Origin: CAZSXU01 sp964610505
Lineage (GTDB): Bacteria > Arandabacterota > Arandabacteria > JAGLYR01
DNA length: 64,000 bases
Assembly (NCBI GenBank): GCA_964610505.1
Contig: CAZSXU010000006.1
Location: forward strand, 73,411 to 137,410
Reading direction: 5' to 3'
Part shown: positions 48,726 through 57,085 of the stretch, piece by piece
Layout: each line of letters starts with the position of its first letter
Numbering within the stretch: position 1 is the first letter of the stretch
The notes under the pieces: model-generated
The model's database searches: none
What the model was told of the DNA's origin: nothing
The model's input: the letters and a program-made list of their open reading frames with translations, nothing else
Program-made: the position numbers and the translations under genes

Positions 48726-51061
48726 AACGTTCCGCACGCGCAGCCAAAAGGGTGGAGTCTTCCGCATCCGCGCCGACGTCGGGTCTGCTACACCGCTGGG
48801 GGCCGGCGGCGGTGGGGGCCCTCGCCTTCCTTCTCCGGTGGATCTATCTTGCGGGTGCTCGGGACAACCCGCTGTTCGAAAATCTGGGTCTGGACGCACG
48901 GTTCTACGACCTGTGGGCGAAGCGGATTGCCGCGGGCGACTGGATTGGATCCGAACCGTTCTTCATGGGGCCTCTGTACCCCTACGTCCTCGCCGTCCTC
49001 TACCGGCTCGGCGTGAGTCCGGTTTTTCAGGTTGCCGTGGTTCAGGCGGTGATCGATTCAGTGACGTGCGCACTCGTGTACGTCGCGGCGCGGCGAATCT
49101 GGGCACGGGAGGCGACGGCGTGCGTGGCGGGTGTCCTTGCCTGCTTCTACGGCCCCATGATGCTGTATACGGGCGAGCTGCTGTACCCGACGCTGGCCGG
49201 GCTTCTCCACGTCCTGTTTCTGTGCCTTGTTCTCCGCCGGGAAGAAAACGGCCGGGCCGCCGTCCTGTTCCTCGCCGGCGTGGTCCTGGGGATTGCCGCG
49301 TTCGGCAAGGCGACGGCGCTGGTCTTCTATCCGGGAGTGGTCGCCTGGTGGTTTCTGAGGAGGCCGCGCCCGACGTTCGGACGTCTTCTCCGGCCCGCCC
49401 TGCTTCTTCTTGCAGGAATCGCCGTTGTCGTCCTTCCGATCACGGCGAGGAACCGGATTGTGGGAAACGATTGGGTGCTCGTCACCTCCAACGCTGGATT
49501 GAACTTCTACATCGGAAACAACCCCATGTCGTCCGGCGGCTATCTCAAACCGGCGGGACTTGATGTGATGAAGGATCCCGAGGGCCGGCGGATTGCCGAG
49601 GCGAAGTGGGGAGGGCCGCTCAAACCCTCCGAGGTCTCGAGATTTTGGTTCTCGGAAGCGGGCGCTTTCGTCAGAGAACACCCGGGACGGTTCGCCTCGC
49701 ACTTGTTGAAAAAGACGGTGTTCTTCTGGGGAGCCTTTGAGATTCCGCAAATTGAGAACTTCGGTTTTCAGCGGCGGTATTCGCCGCTCTGCCGGCTGCC
49801 CTTCCCGACTTTCGGTTGGATTGTCCCGCTGGCGCTGGTCGGCCTGATTCTCGGCGCCGAGCGGCGTCGATGGGCGCTCCTTCCGATGGGGCTCACCATT
49901 CTCTATTCGATCGCGATTGCCGTCTTCTTCGTGACCGGGCGGTACCGGATGGCCGTGGTGCCTTACTTGATCATTCTGGCGGCCGGGGGTATCTTGTACC
50001 TGGCCCTTGAGCTGCGGTCCGGACGCAGGCGCTACGTGGGTCCGGCGGTGCTCATTCTTGCCGCCGCTCTTGCACACTGGAACCCCTATCACGTGGACCG
50101 GAAATCGGGATTCGGGGAGCTGGAGTACAGGCTGGGGCTCAACCTGGAGAAGAACGGGGATCTGGAGAACGCATCCATGCGCTACCGGAGGGCGTTGGAG
50201 CTCGATCCAGATCATCCCGGGGCACGGCTGAACCTCGGTGTGATTCTGTCCAGGACCGGCCGTCCGCAGGAAGCGCGCGAGATGCTGGAATGGCTGGCCG
50301 GCCGCGGACCGGACAACGCCAAGGCCGAGTTTAACCTGGGGGTCGTCCTCGCGAATCTTGGCGAGTACTCCAGAGCCAGGGACGCCTACGCGCGGGCCCT
50401 TCGGATCGATCCCACGTACCTTCAGGCGTGGCACGGTTACGGAGTGGAGAGTTACCGGGCGGGGGAGGAGGAAGAGGCCGACCGGGCGCTCGAGCGAGTT
50501 GCCGCCCGCGAGGGATCGCCGTACAGCGAGCCCTGGGTTGCCTGGAGCCAATTCCTGCTGGAGAAGATGCGGGCTCCCTGGGACGGCCGCCGCGGGCCGG
50601 ATCCCGAGGCCGGAGTCATGCGGGCCGGTGACATCCTCGCGATGACCGGAGACTGGGCCGGCGCCTACGATCTCTATCATCAGGTCGCCGAGGCTCGCCC
50701 GTCCGCCGAAGCGTATTATGAGGTAGGCGTTGCGGCCTACAAACAGGACCGGCTGGACGATGCGGAAGATGCACTGGCACGATGTGTGTCGTTAAACCCC
50801 CGACTGCCGGGTGTTCATCTGCTCATGGGATCGATCTACGTCAAGCGGGAGGATTTCGACTCGGCGCTTCGGGTCAACGAGCGGGAGGCGGAGATCAGCC
50901 CGACGGAGGCGGAGGTGTTCTTCAAGTTGGGGCTTCTGTACGAAAATCATTCGAAGAATCCCGACGCCGCTCTCCGGGCGTACCGCCGGTATCTGGAACT
51001 GGGAGGACCACGAGAGGCCATCGTTCGGGAGAGAATGGCGGTTCTCGAGGCCTCGGAGTAG
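48722..51061 (+). CDS. GT39-like glycosyltransferase fused to C-terminal TPR domain
   Basis: 779 residues. Residues 25-470 are a GT-C membrane domain: LLRWIYLAGARDNPLFENLGLDARFYDLWAKRI gives the Asp-containing first loop, then FMGPLYPYVLAVLYRLG, CFYGPMMLYTGELLYPT, and KATALVFYPGVVAWWFL, resembling PMT/ArnT-like enzymes. After the last helix (ILYLALELRSGRR) the chain becomes seven or so TPRs (YRLGLNLEKNGDLENASMRYRRALELDPDHPGARLNLG, LRIDPTYLQAWHGYGVE). This is the architecture of some bacterial O-mannosyl and O-GlcNAc-like transferases. Protein glycosylation is a reasonable but unproven inference. GTG start overlaps the yfhO-like stop. Confidence 0.87.
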   Translation: MKRSARAAKRVESSASAPTSGLLHRWGPAAVGALAFLLRWIYLAGARDNPLFENLGLDARFYDLWAKRIAAGDWIGSEPFFMGPLYPYVLAVLYRLGVSPVFQVAVVQAVIDSVTCALVYVAARRIWAREATACVAGVLACFYGPMMLYTGELLYPTLAGLLHVLFLCLVLRREENGRAAVLFLAGVVLGIAAFGKATALVFYPGVVAWWFLRRPRPTFGRLLRPALLLLAGIAVVVLPITARNRIVGNDWVLVTSNAGLNFYIGNNPMSSGGYLKPAGLDVMKDPEGRRIAEAKWGGPLKPSEVSRFWFSEAGAFVREHPGRFASHLLKKTVFFWGAFEIPQIENFGFQRRYSPLCRLPFPTFGWIVPLALVGLILGAERRRWALLPMGLTILYSIAIAVFFVTGRYRMAVVPYLIILAAGGILYLALELRSGRRRYVGPAVLILAAALAHWNPYHVDRKSGFGELEYRLGLNLEKNGDLENASMRYRRALELDPDHPGARLNLGVILSRTGRPQEAREMLEWLAGRGPDNAKAEFNLGVVLANLGEYSRARDAYARALRIDPTYLQAWHGYGVESYRAGEEEEADRALERVAAREGSPYSEPWVAWSQFLLEKMRAPWDGRRGPDPEAGVMRAGDILAMTGDWAGAYDLYHQVAEARPSAEAYYEVGVAAYKQDRLDDAEDALARCVSLNPRLPGVHLLMGSIYVKREDFDSALRVNEREAEISPTEAEVFFKLGLLYENHSKNPDAALRAYRRYLELGGPREAIVRERMAVLEASE

Positions 51062-51073
51062 GGGTAGAGAAAC

Positions 51074-52363
51074 ATGCGCGATGTCGGGGTCCATGGAAGC
51101 ATCATCCGAGCGGCCGTCTTCCTGCTCGTTCTCGCCGCGCTCGGCGGCTGCGGTCGCTCTTCAGAACCGGTGCGGACGGAACAGAAACTTCTCTTCGTCG
51201 GGATCGATGCCCTGGACTGGAACGTCGCGCGCCCCATGATGGAAGAAGAAAAGCTCCCGCACCTGTCCGATCTGGTGAGCCGCGGCACTTCGGGGGATAT
51301 CCTGACGCTCATTCCATTGGCACGTTCGCCCATCATCTGGACCACGATCGGCACCGGCAAGGAGCCCAACCAGCATGGGATCGGCGGATTCGTTGAGGAC
51401 GCCGGGGGAACCGATGTACCGGTCACCCGGAACGTTCGGCAGGCGAAAGCCGTCTGGAATATCCTGGGCGCCGCCGGCATGGACGTGGGGGTCGTCGGAT
51501 GGTGGGTCACCTGGCCGGCGGAGGCGGTGAGAGGGGTGATGGTCAGCGACTACCTCCAGTACAATTTCTCCGACACCGAGCTCTACGAGGGGCAGACGTA
51601 TCCGGAGAGTCTCTACGAGGAAATCGCGGGGCTGGTTCTGACACCGGACCGAATCGGCGACGATGTCCTGGCGCCCTTCGTCGAGGGGAACGTGGCGGAT
51701 CTGGCCGCGGGCGAGTATGCCACCGGGATCGAGGCGCTGCGCTGGATCGTCGCCGCGGACCTGACCTTCGCCCGGGTGGGTCTCCATCTCTACAGGACCC
51801 GTCGCCCTCCGTTCTTCACGGTGTATCTGCGCGGGCTGGACTCGGCGTGTCACAAGTTCTGGCACGAGTTCAAGGCCCCCGAGCCGACGGGATCCCCCTT
51901 TCGTGTCACCGTCCCGCATTACTACGAGTTCGCGGATTCTCTTCTCGGTCTCTTCCTGGCGGTCGCCGAGGAGGAAACGACCGTGCTGGTGTGTTCGGAT
52001 CACGGATTCCGGGGCGCGCGAACGAGGTGGGACGGCACGCCCGCGCTGGGCATTCGCATGCACCGGGAGTACGGCACGGTCGTGATGGCGGGCCCCGGGA
52101 TTCGGCGCGGAGCGACGGCCGGCAACGTCACCGTGCTCGACGTGACCCCGACGATTCTCTATTTCTTCGGACTGCCCGTGGCGGGTGACATGCGGGGCGT
52201 GGTGGTGAAGGATTTCTTCTCGCGCCCGTTTCTCGAGAGACACCCGGTGTTGACCATCGACAGCTATGAGACTTCACGGCCCGCCGCGCGGCCGGAGCCC
52301 GTGGGATCCCCCGTCGATGAAGAATTGGTGCGCCGCCTGAAGGCTCTGGGGTATATCCAGTAG
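51074..52363 (+). CDS. AlkP-superfamily phosphodiesterase lipoprotein
   Basis: 429 residues with lipobox LGGC (AAVFLLVLAALGGCGRSSEP). The active site is largely intact: Asp in GIDALDW, Ser at the nucleophile position in ARSPIIWTT, Asp and His in GLDSACHKFW, SDHGFRG, and His in RMHREYG. It may therefore act in the periplasm on membrane-derived phosphodiesters or glycan phosphates. It is last in the glycan cluster, 12 bp after the GT39-TPR gene, and ends in RRLKALGYIQ, similar to the C-terminal tail of the 20724-22352 protein (LDSLGYLQQ). Confidence 0.88.
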   Translation: MRDVGVHGSIIRAAVFLLVLAALGGCGRSSEPVRTEQKLLFVGIDALDWNVARPMMEEEKLPHLSDLVSRGTSGDILTLIPLARSPIIWTTIGTGKEPNQHGIGGFVEDAGGTDVPVTRNVRQAKAVWNILGAAGMDVGVVGWWVTWPAEAVRGVMVSDYLQYNFSDTELYEGQTYPESLYEEIAGLVLTPDRIGDDVLAPFVEGNVADLAAGEYATGIEALRWIVAADLTFARVGLHLYRTRRPPFFTVYLRGLDSACHKFWHEFKAPEPTGSPFRVTVPHYYEFADSLLGLFLAVAEEETTVLVCSDHGFRGARTRWDGTPALGIRMHREYGTVVMAGPGIRRGATAGNVTVLDVTPTILYFFGLPVAGDMRGVVVKDFFSRPFLERHPVLTIDSYETSRPAARPEPVGSPVDEELVRRLKALGYIQ

Positions 52364-52451
52364 ATACGAGCGCGCGGGACGAGGAGGCTGCGGGATAACG
52401 GGCGGCGGGCGTGCGCGTGAATCCCGGACCCGGCCACAGGTTGCACAGATT

Positions 52452-52481
52452 CCAAAGAGAAGGCCGGCCTTGCGGTCGGCA
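52452..52481 (-). terminator. Weak hairpin, candidate leftward terminator
   Basis: On the minus strand GCCGAC and GCCGGC pair with one mismatch around loop CGCAAG, followed by CTTCTCTTT. The same place after the paralog at 55017 has a perfect stem (54844-54861), so this looks like its diverged copy. Confidence 0.4.
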
Positions 52482-52511
52482 GGCGACAACCGTATCACTC
52501 GTCACCGGGGT

Positions 52512-52589
52512 ATGATGTTCATCTTCCCACCGCCGGCTCATCAAACAGACATGATGTTTATCGTCCCACCGCCGGCTCATCAAACACAT
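52512..52589. repeat. Two copies of a 39-bp repeat covering the stop of the leftward lipoprotein gene
   Basis: Copies start at 52512 and 52551 (ATGATGTT-ATC-TCCCACCGCCGGCTCATCAAACA). The second copy contains the stop codon of the gene at 52558. Same period and near-same sequence as the four copies at 54896. Confidence 0.9.
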
Positions 52590-54600
52590 CCGTGAGTATC
52601 TTCTCCATCATCACGGCCACCGAATCCCAGTCGCACCAGATGAGGGGCCAGCCGAAATAGGCCGTACTCCCCACGCCCGAATTCCCCGAGTTATCGACGA
52701 TCAGCGCGCAGTTCTGGCCCTTCTGGACGGCATCGGGGTCCAGGCCTTCCGGAATGAAGTAGTCGAAATCGTAGATCGGGATCGCGTTCACGTTGGGATT
52801 GATGCCGTCCGGGTTGAACGCTTCCACGGCCCACAGGAAGAGAGTATCCGTTCCGGAGATGTGCGGCCAGGGTCGGCTGATGGGAAGGTTGGGATAGGTA
52901 TCCGGAAACCGCGAGGCCGCGCCGCGGAATGAGTCTTGATGAACCACGAACAGGGTACTCAGCCCCAGAGCCCAATAGCTGATGGGAACGGGAGGTCCCC
53001 ATGTGCAGAATCTCTCGTCGTATTGGAACGGGTAGTTCGCCGCTCCCCGACAGTCTTTGTCCAGAGCCTTGGCGGGGTTCACGCCGAAGACGATCAGATT
53101 TCCCCCTACTTTGACATAGGGATCGAGGTACCTGGTGCCTCCGTGAAACATCTCGTACAGTTCGCTTTGCTCATCGTCATAGTCGTCCGTGTACCAGATC
53201 ACGGTCCGGTGGCGCCCGACCAGGGAAACGGGCGGCGGTTTTCGGATCTGGTCCAAGCAATCCCACTCCGCGACGCTGTACCCTTTCAGGATTCGGCGGA
53301 AAAACTCGGCCTCCACGGCGTCCGCGTCGTGCGCCGCCCAATCACCTACAGAATTGGGGTGGCCCGAAAACTTGGAATCATCGACGAGAAGAATCGGGTA
53401 GGTCTCGCCGACCGCGGGGCCGGGCTCCACGTGAAACCGGAAGCAGCAGACGGAAACGCCACCGATCGTATCTATGGCCTGAACGTATAGCGAGTGGTTT
53501 CCCACCGTCGGCAGGAAGACCTCGCCCTCGGTGGGATACCTTGTGCTCTCCGCGTACCACTGGGGCCACTGGGTGGTGTCGTCGAAGGCGTACCGGTACC
53601 CCGCAATCCGGCTGCCGTATCTGGATGCGTCCGCTTCCCAACGGAAGGAGACCTCCACCCCCAAGAACACCTCTCCGACCTTGGCCTCGCTGAGCGGGCC
53701 GCCGTCCGCGCGGTTGTTGCGATCGCCCAGGATTCCCCCCCAGATGGTGATTTTGGGCGTTTCATCCCGGATGGGGTCGAAGCAACACCAGTTCCGCCCG
53801 TGCTCCAGGACGCGTTCCATGGCGCCCGCGTGGTCTTTGGCGACAACGGCGAACGTGTTGTAGCGTCCCGTACTCAGGTACAGGCGCTCGATATCGTCGT
53901 ACAGAACGTAGGTGCAATCGGCCGGCACCCGGGCCCAGCTGGAGTCGACCATACTCGTGAGAGGCCCCGGGTTCATTCTGTAGTAGAAAGAATCGACGAC
54001 GCCCCCGTCGGGATCGTTGCCGACCCATTCGATGAAGACGTCCCGGCCGGTCGGGCTGCAATAATTGCGGTCACACGGTCCTCGGATGATGGTGGTGATG
54101 GGCGCGGTGGTTTCAGCCGTGAACGTGCGATGTGCGGGTGTGGGATCGTGCGTTCCCCGATCGTCCATGGCCTTGATCCAGAAGGTGTGCGGTTCGAGGT
54201 ACTGCGTATCGGTGTGGTCACAGGCGACACAGCCGTCCGCACTGAGGACGAAGGTGGATCCTCCGGATGTGGTGTGTGTCCAGGTGGAGGTGTCGTCCCA
54301 GGCGTAGAAATAGCAAAGGATCTCCCCATCATCGTCGATTCCGTACCAGTTGATCTCGACCCGGTAGGACGCCAACGTGCCCGCCGGCGGAGCGTTGGAG
54401 ACGATGGTCTCCGGCGGCTGGTTGGCGATCTCAGATCCGAGTTTCTCTTCAGAACAGCCCGAAAGAGCGAAAAGAACGAGGATCATCGCGAGGAGAACCT
54501 CACCCGGCGGAGAGAATCGTTCCTCGGTGGAGCGGGAGAGAACCCTGCGAAAGAGACCGGATCTCCATCTGTCCGTGCGACGCCGTTTGCCGATTGACAA
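52558..54600 (-). CDS. Large secreted lipoprotein with LLVDD GATase-like domain
   Basis: About 680 residues. The start is uncertain: TTG 54600 with AAAAAGGA upstream is preferred, GTG codons lie further up, and ATG 54486 would leave only ten residues before the lipobox FALSGC. The N-terminal half has Ig/Fn3-like strands (PPETIVSNAPPAGT, WYGIDDDGEILCYFYAWDD, FWIKAMDDRGTHDPTPAHRTF). Then comes PILLVDDSKFSGHP, RTVIWYTDDYDDEQSELYEMF and YVKVGGNLIVFGVNP, a Rossmann/GATase-like segment without an obvious nucleophile Cys. Clear full-length paralog of the gene at 55017. Surface role unknown. Confidence 0.8.
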   Translation of the reverse strand: MSIGKRRRTDRWRSGLFRRVLSRSTEERFSPPGEVLLAMILVLFALSGCSEEKLGSEIANQPPETIVSNAPPAGTLASYRVEINWYGIDDDGEILCYFYAWDDTSTWTHTTSGGSTFVLSADGCVACDHTDTQYLEPHTFWIKAMDDRGTHDPTPAHRTFTAETTAPITTIIRGPCDRNYCSPTGRDVFIEWVGNDPDGGVVDSFYYRMNPGPLTSMVDSSWARVPADCTYVLYDDIERLYLSTGRYNTFAVVAKDHAGAMERVLEHGRNWCCFDPIRDETPKITIWGGILGDRNNRADGGPLSEAKVGEVFLGVEVSFRWEADASRYGSRIAGYRYAFDDTTQWPQWYAESTRYPTEGEVFLPTVGNHSLYVQAIDTIGGVSVCCFRFHVEPGPAVGETYPILLVDDSKFSGHPNSVGDWAAHDADAVEAEFFRRILKGYSVAEWDCLDQIRKPPPVSLVGRHRTVIWYTDDYDDEQSELYEMFHGGTRYLDPYVKVGGNLIVFGVNPAKALDKDCRGAANYPFQYDERFCTWGPPVPISYWALGLSTLFVVHQDSFRGAASRFPDTYPNLPISRPWPHISGTDTLFLWAVEAFNPDGINPNVNAIPIYDFDYFIPEGLDPDAVQKGQNCALIVDNSGNSGVGSTAYFGWPLIWCDWDSVAVMMEKILTDVFDEPAVGR

Positions 54601-54696
54601 CGATGTCCTTTTTGTCTGGCCGCATTCTTTCACTGTCGACCGCAACACCCTTCCAGGGGAACAACGAGCAGCACCTGCCGGCAAGATCCTGTCTCA

Positions 54697-54724
54697 ATTG
54701 TACCAACAGGTGCGGAGGTGTCAA
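54697..54724 (-). promoter_or_regulatory. Leftward promoter of the 52558-54600 gene
   Basis: On the minus strand a perfect TTGACA (54719-54724) and TACAAT (54697-54702) are 16 bp apart. The predicted start near 54690 excludes most longer gene starts. Confidence 0.75.
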
Positions 54725-54827
54725 TGGGCAGTATGCGGATGAGTGGGGCAAGGCGGCATGGCGACTGCGGGGGCAACGGGACGGCGAGCGTTCGGGTTAA
54801 CTGCAGATCCCAGCTACGGATTGCACA

Positions 54828-54861
54828 GATTTCAAAGAGAAAGGCCGACTTTGCGGTCGGC
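54828..54861 (-). terminator. Rho-independent terminator (leftward)
   Basis: On the minus strand GCCGAC (54856-54861) pairs with GTCGGC (54844-54849) around loop CGCAAA, followed by CTTTCTCTTT. It ends the 55017-56957 transcript after the 39-bp repeats. Confidence 0.75.
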
Positions 54862-54895
54862 AAACTATAGCCGTGTCACTTGTCACCGGGGCATG

Positions 54896-55045
54896 ATGTT
54901 CATCGTCCCGCCGACGGCTCATTAGACACACATAATGTTCATCGTCCCGCCGACGGCTCATTAGACACACATAATGTTCATCGTCCCGCCGACGGCTCAT
55001 TAGACACACATGATGTTCATCGTCCCGCCGACGGCTCATCACACA
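54896..55045. repeat. Four copies of a 39-bp repeat duplicating a gene's 3' end
   Basis: Copies start at 54896, 54935, 54974 and 55013. The core is ATGTTCATCGTCCCGCCGAC followed by GGCTCAT. The last copy contains the stop codon and final codons of the gene ending at 55017. The other three lie in its 3' untranslated region. On the minus strand each copy carries codons for the gene's terminal NEPSAGR-like residues plus TGA in the same phase. Confidence 0.95.
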
Positions 55046-56957
55046 CATCTCTGAGTATCTTCCCCATCAACACCGCCACCGAATCCCAATCGCACCAGAT
55101 GAGGGACCAGCCGAAGTACGCGGTACTACCTCGTCCGGGATCGGCGGAGTTGTCCACAACGAGGGCGCAGTACATCGGGCTCGCGATTTCCTCGGGATTC
55201 TCGTTGGGTTCGATGCGGTAGTCGTACTCATAGATGGGAATCGCGTTTATGTCCGTGCGGTAGTCGTCCTCCCCGAAGACTTCGACACCGTAGAGGTAGT
55301 CCCGGCCCGGGAACGGCCACGCCCCACCCAGGGGGAGCGATGGATACATGCCAGGGTCCACCGAGATCGCACCCATGAACCTGTCGTCCCCGATGATGCC
55401 GAGCTCCTTCAAACCGAAGGCGCTGTAGCTGATCGGATCAATCTGATCCGGTCCGCAATAGACCGGGTCGTACCGGAACGTGTAGCCGAAATTGAACCGG
55501 CAGTCGCCGTCCAGGGAGAGAGCGGGCAGGTATCCGGCGAGAATCAGGTTGCCGCCGGCCCTCACGTAGGAATCGAGATACCGGGTTCCCCACTGCATCA
55601 GCTCCCGGAGCGCGCTCCGGGACTCGTCATAGTCATCCACGTACCAGAGCACCGTCCGATGTCGGCCGACAAGCGAAATCGGGGGCGGTTCCCGCCCCTG
55701 CTCGAGGCAGTCCCATTCCGCATAGTCATACCCCTGGAGAATGCGCTCGAAGAATTCTCCTTCGACCTGGTCCGCCTGTCCCGGGCGCCAGTCGCCGTAC
55801 ACCGCGGGTATCCCCGAGAACTCCGAGTCGTCGACCACGAGCAGCGACTGAACGTCACCCGGCCCGGGTTCCACGTAATACTTGAAGCAGCAGGACGACG
55901 CCGTGCCCAAGTCGTCCAGGGCCTCGACACAGAAAGCATGGTTTCCGGCCGTCGGCAGGAAGGTCCCGCCGTCTTCCGGGTACCGCGTGAAGTCGGCGGG
56001 TCCTTCGACCCAATGCAACGAATCGTCCAGAGAGTAGCGAAATCCGATGATCTCGCCGCCGTAGGACGATGCGTCCGCCTTCCATCGGAAAGACAAGGGG
56101 ACGCCCTGGAAAATCTCGCCGACGCACGAGGTCCACCACGGCCACCAGCTTACTTGGTTGTCACGCGTTCCCAGAATCCCTCCGTAGATGGTGACTTGCG
56201 CCGGCTGTCCCCTAACGACATCGAAACAGCAGAAGTTCTGCCCGTGCACCAGTACGCGCTCCCTCGCCCCGGAGTTGTCCTGGGCGACCACCGCGAAGTT
56301 GTTGAATATTCCGGTCACCAGATACGTGGCCTGCACGTCGGCGAAGCGGACATACGTGCAATCCGCGCCGACACGCGCCCACGTCGTATCCACAGACGAA
56401 TGGGTTCCCTCGGTCACGTTGGCCTTATAGAAGAACGAATCGACGTCTCCGCCGTCGGGATCGTATGCCGTCCATTCGAACATCATGTTCGAGCGGACGG
56501 AGCCGCAATAGCCCCGCTCGCACGGACCTCTCGTAATCGTCGTGATGGGGGTCACCGAGACGCCGACAAAGGATCGGTAGGCCGGAGTCGGGTCGTGGGT
56601 ACCGCCGTCATCCACGGCTTTCACCCAGAAGGTGTGGGTATCGGAACATGGCGTGTCCGACGACTCGCTGCTGTCGCAAAGGGTTGCGCTCAGGACGAAT
56701 GTCGATCCGCTGGAGACGATGTAATGCCACGTCGTGGTATCCTCCCACGAGAAGTAGAATCCGACGACCTCTCCGTCGGGGTCCGTCCCGAACCACTCGA
56801 TCTCCACAATCGCCGGGCCCGCGCCTCCCTGCGGCGGAGCGTTGGAGACCTGAGTATCCGGAGGCTGGTTGGGTTTTTCCGTGCCGGGGCCTTTCTCCGA
56901 ACAGCTCGGGAGAGCGAGCAGAAGGGCAAACGCCAAAGAGGCACCGAAAGCGCGCAT
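55017..56957 (-). CDS. Large secreted lipoprotein with LLVDD GATase-like domain (paralog)
   Basis: 646 residues from ATG 56957 with GGGAGGTG upstream. The lipobox is LPSC in MRAFGASLAFALLLALPSC. The layout matches the 52558 protein block by block: PPDTQVSNAPPQGG, WFGTDPDGEVVGFYFSWEDTTTW, HTFWVKAVDDGGTHDPTPAYRSF, TRGPCERGYC, NFCCFDVVRGQ, then SLLVVDDSEFSGIP, RTVLWYVDDYDESRSAL, YVRAGGNLILAG, ending STAYFGWSLIWCDWDSVAVLMGKIL. Many Cys residues suggest disulfides. The pair arose by tandem duplication that included the 3' flank. Function unknown. Confidence 0.85.
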   Translation of the reverse strand: MRAFGASLAFALLLALPSCSEKGPGTEKPNQPPDTQVSNAPPQGGAGPAIVEIEWFGTDPDGEVVGFYFSWEDTTTWHYIVSSGSTFVLSATLCDSSESSDTPCSDTHTFWVKAVDDGGTHDPTPAYRSFVGVSVTPITTITRGPCERGYCGSVRSNMMFEWTAYDPDGGDVDSFFYKANVTEGTHSSVDTTWARVGADCTYVRFADVQATYLVTGIFNNFAVVAQDNSGARERVLVHGQNFCCFDVVRGQPAQVTIYGGILGTRDNQVSWWPWWTSCVGEIFQGVPLSFRWKADASSYGGEIIGFRYSLDDSLHWVEGPADFTRYPEDGGTFLPTAGNHAFCVEALDDLGTASSCCFKYYVEPGPGDVQSLLVVDDSEFSGIPAVYGDWRPGQADQVEGEFFERILQGYDYAEWDCLEQGREPPPISLVGRHRTVLWYVDDYDESRSALRELMQWGTRYLDSYVRAGGNLILAGYLPALSLDGDCRFNFGYTFRYDPVYCGPDQIDPISYSAFGLKELGIIGDDRFMGAISVDPGMYPSLPLGGAWPFPGRDYLYGVEVFGEDDYRTDINAIPIYEYDYRIEPNENPEEIASPMYCALVVDNSADPGRGSTAYFGWSLIWCDWDSVAVLMGKILRDVCDEPSAGR

Positions 56958-57005
56958 CAGGGGTCACCTCCCACATCTCAGGACGACGGGGTACTTCTAT
57001 AAATG

Positions 57006-57034
57006 AACATACCGCCGAAATGGGAGAATGTCAA
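57006..57034 (-). promoter_or_regulatory. Leftward promoter of the 55017-56957 gene
   Basis: On the minus strand a perfect TTGACA (57029-57034) and TATGTT (57006-57011) are 17 bp apart, just after the stop of the membrane protein gene at 57086. Confidence 0.75.
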
Positions 57035-57085
57035 TGGGGGTACACAAGGGTTCGTCCTGCTGATCCCAAATCGGGGGCCGACCGG

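Noticed and set aside
54896..55045. CRISPR array or small repeat-peptide gene
   Set aside because: No spacers. The leftward small frame through the copies is explained by duplication of the neighbouring gene's 3' end and has no ribosome binding site.
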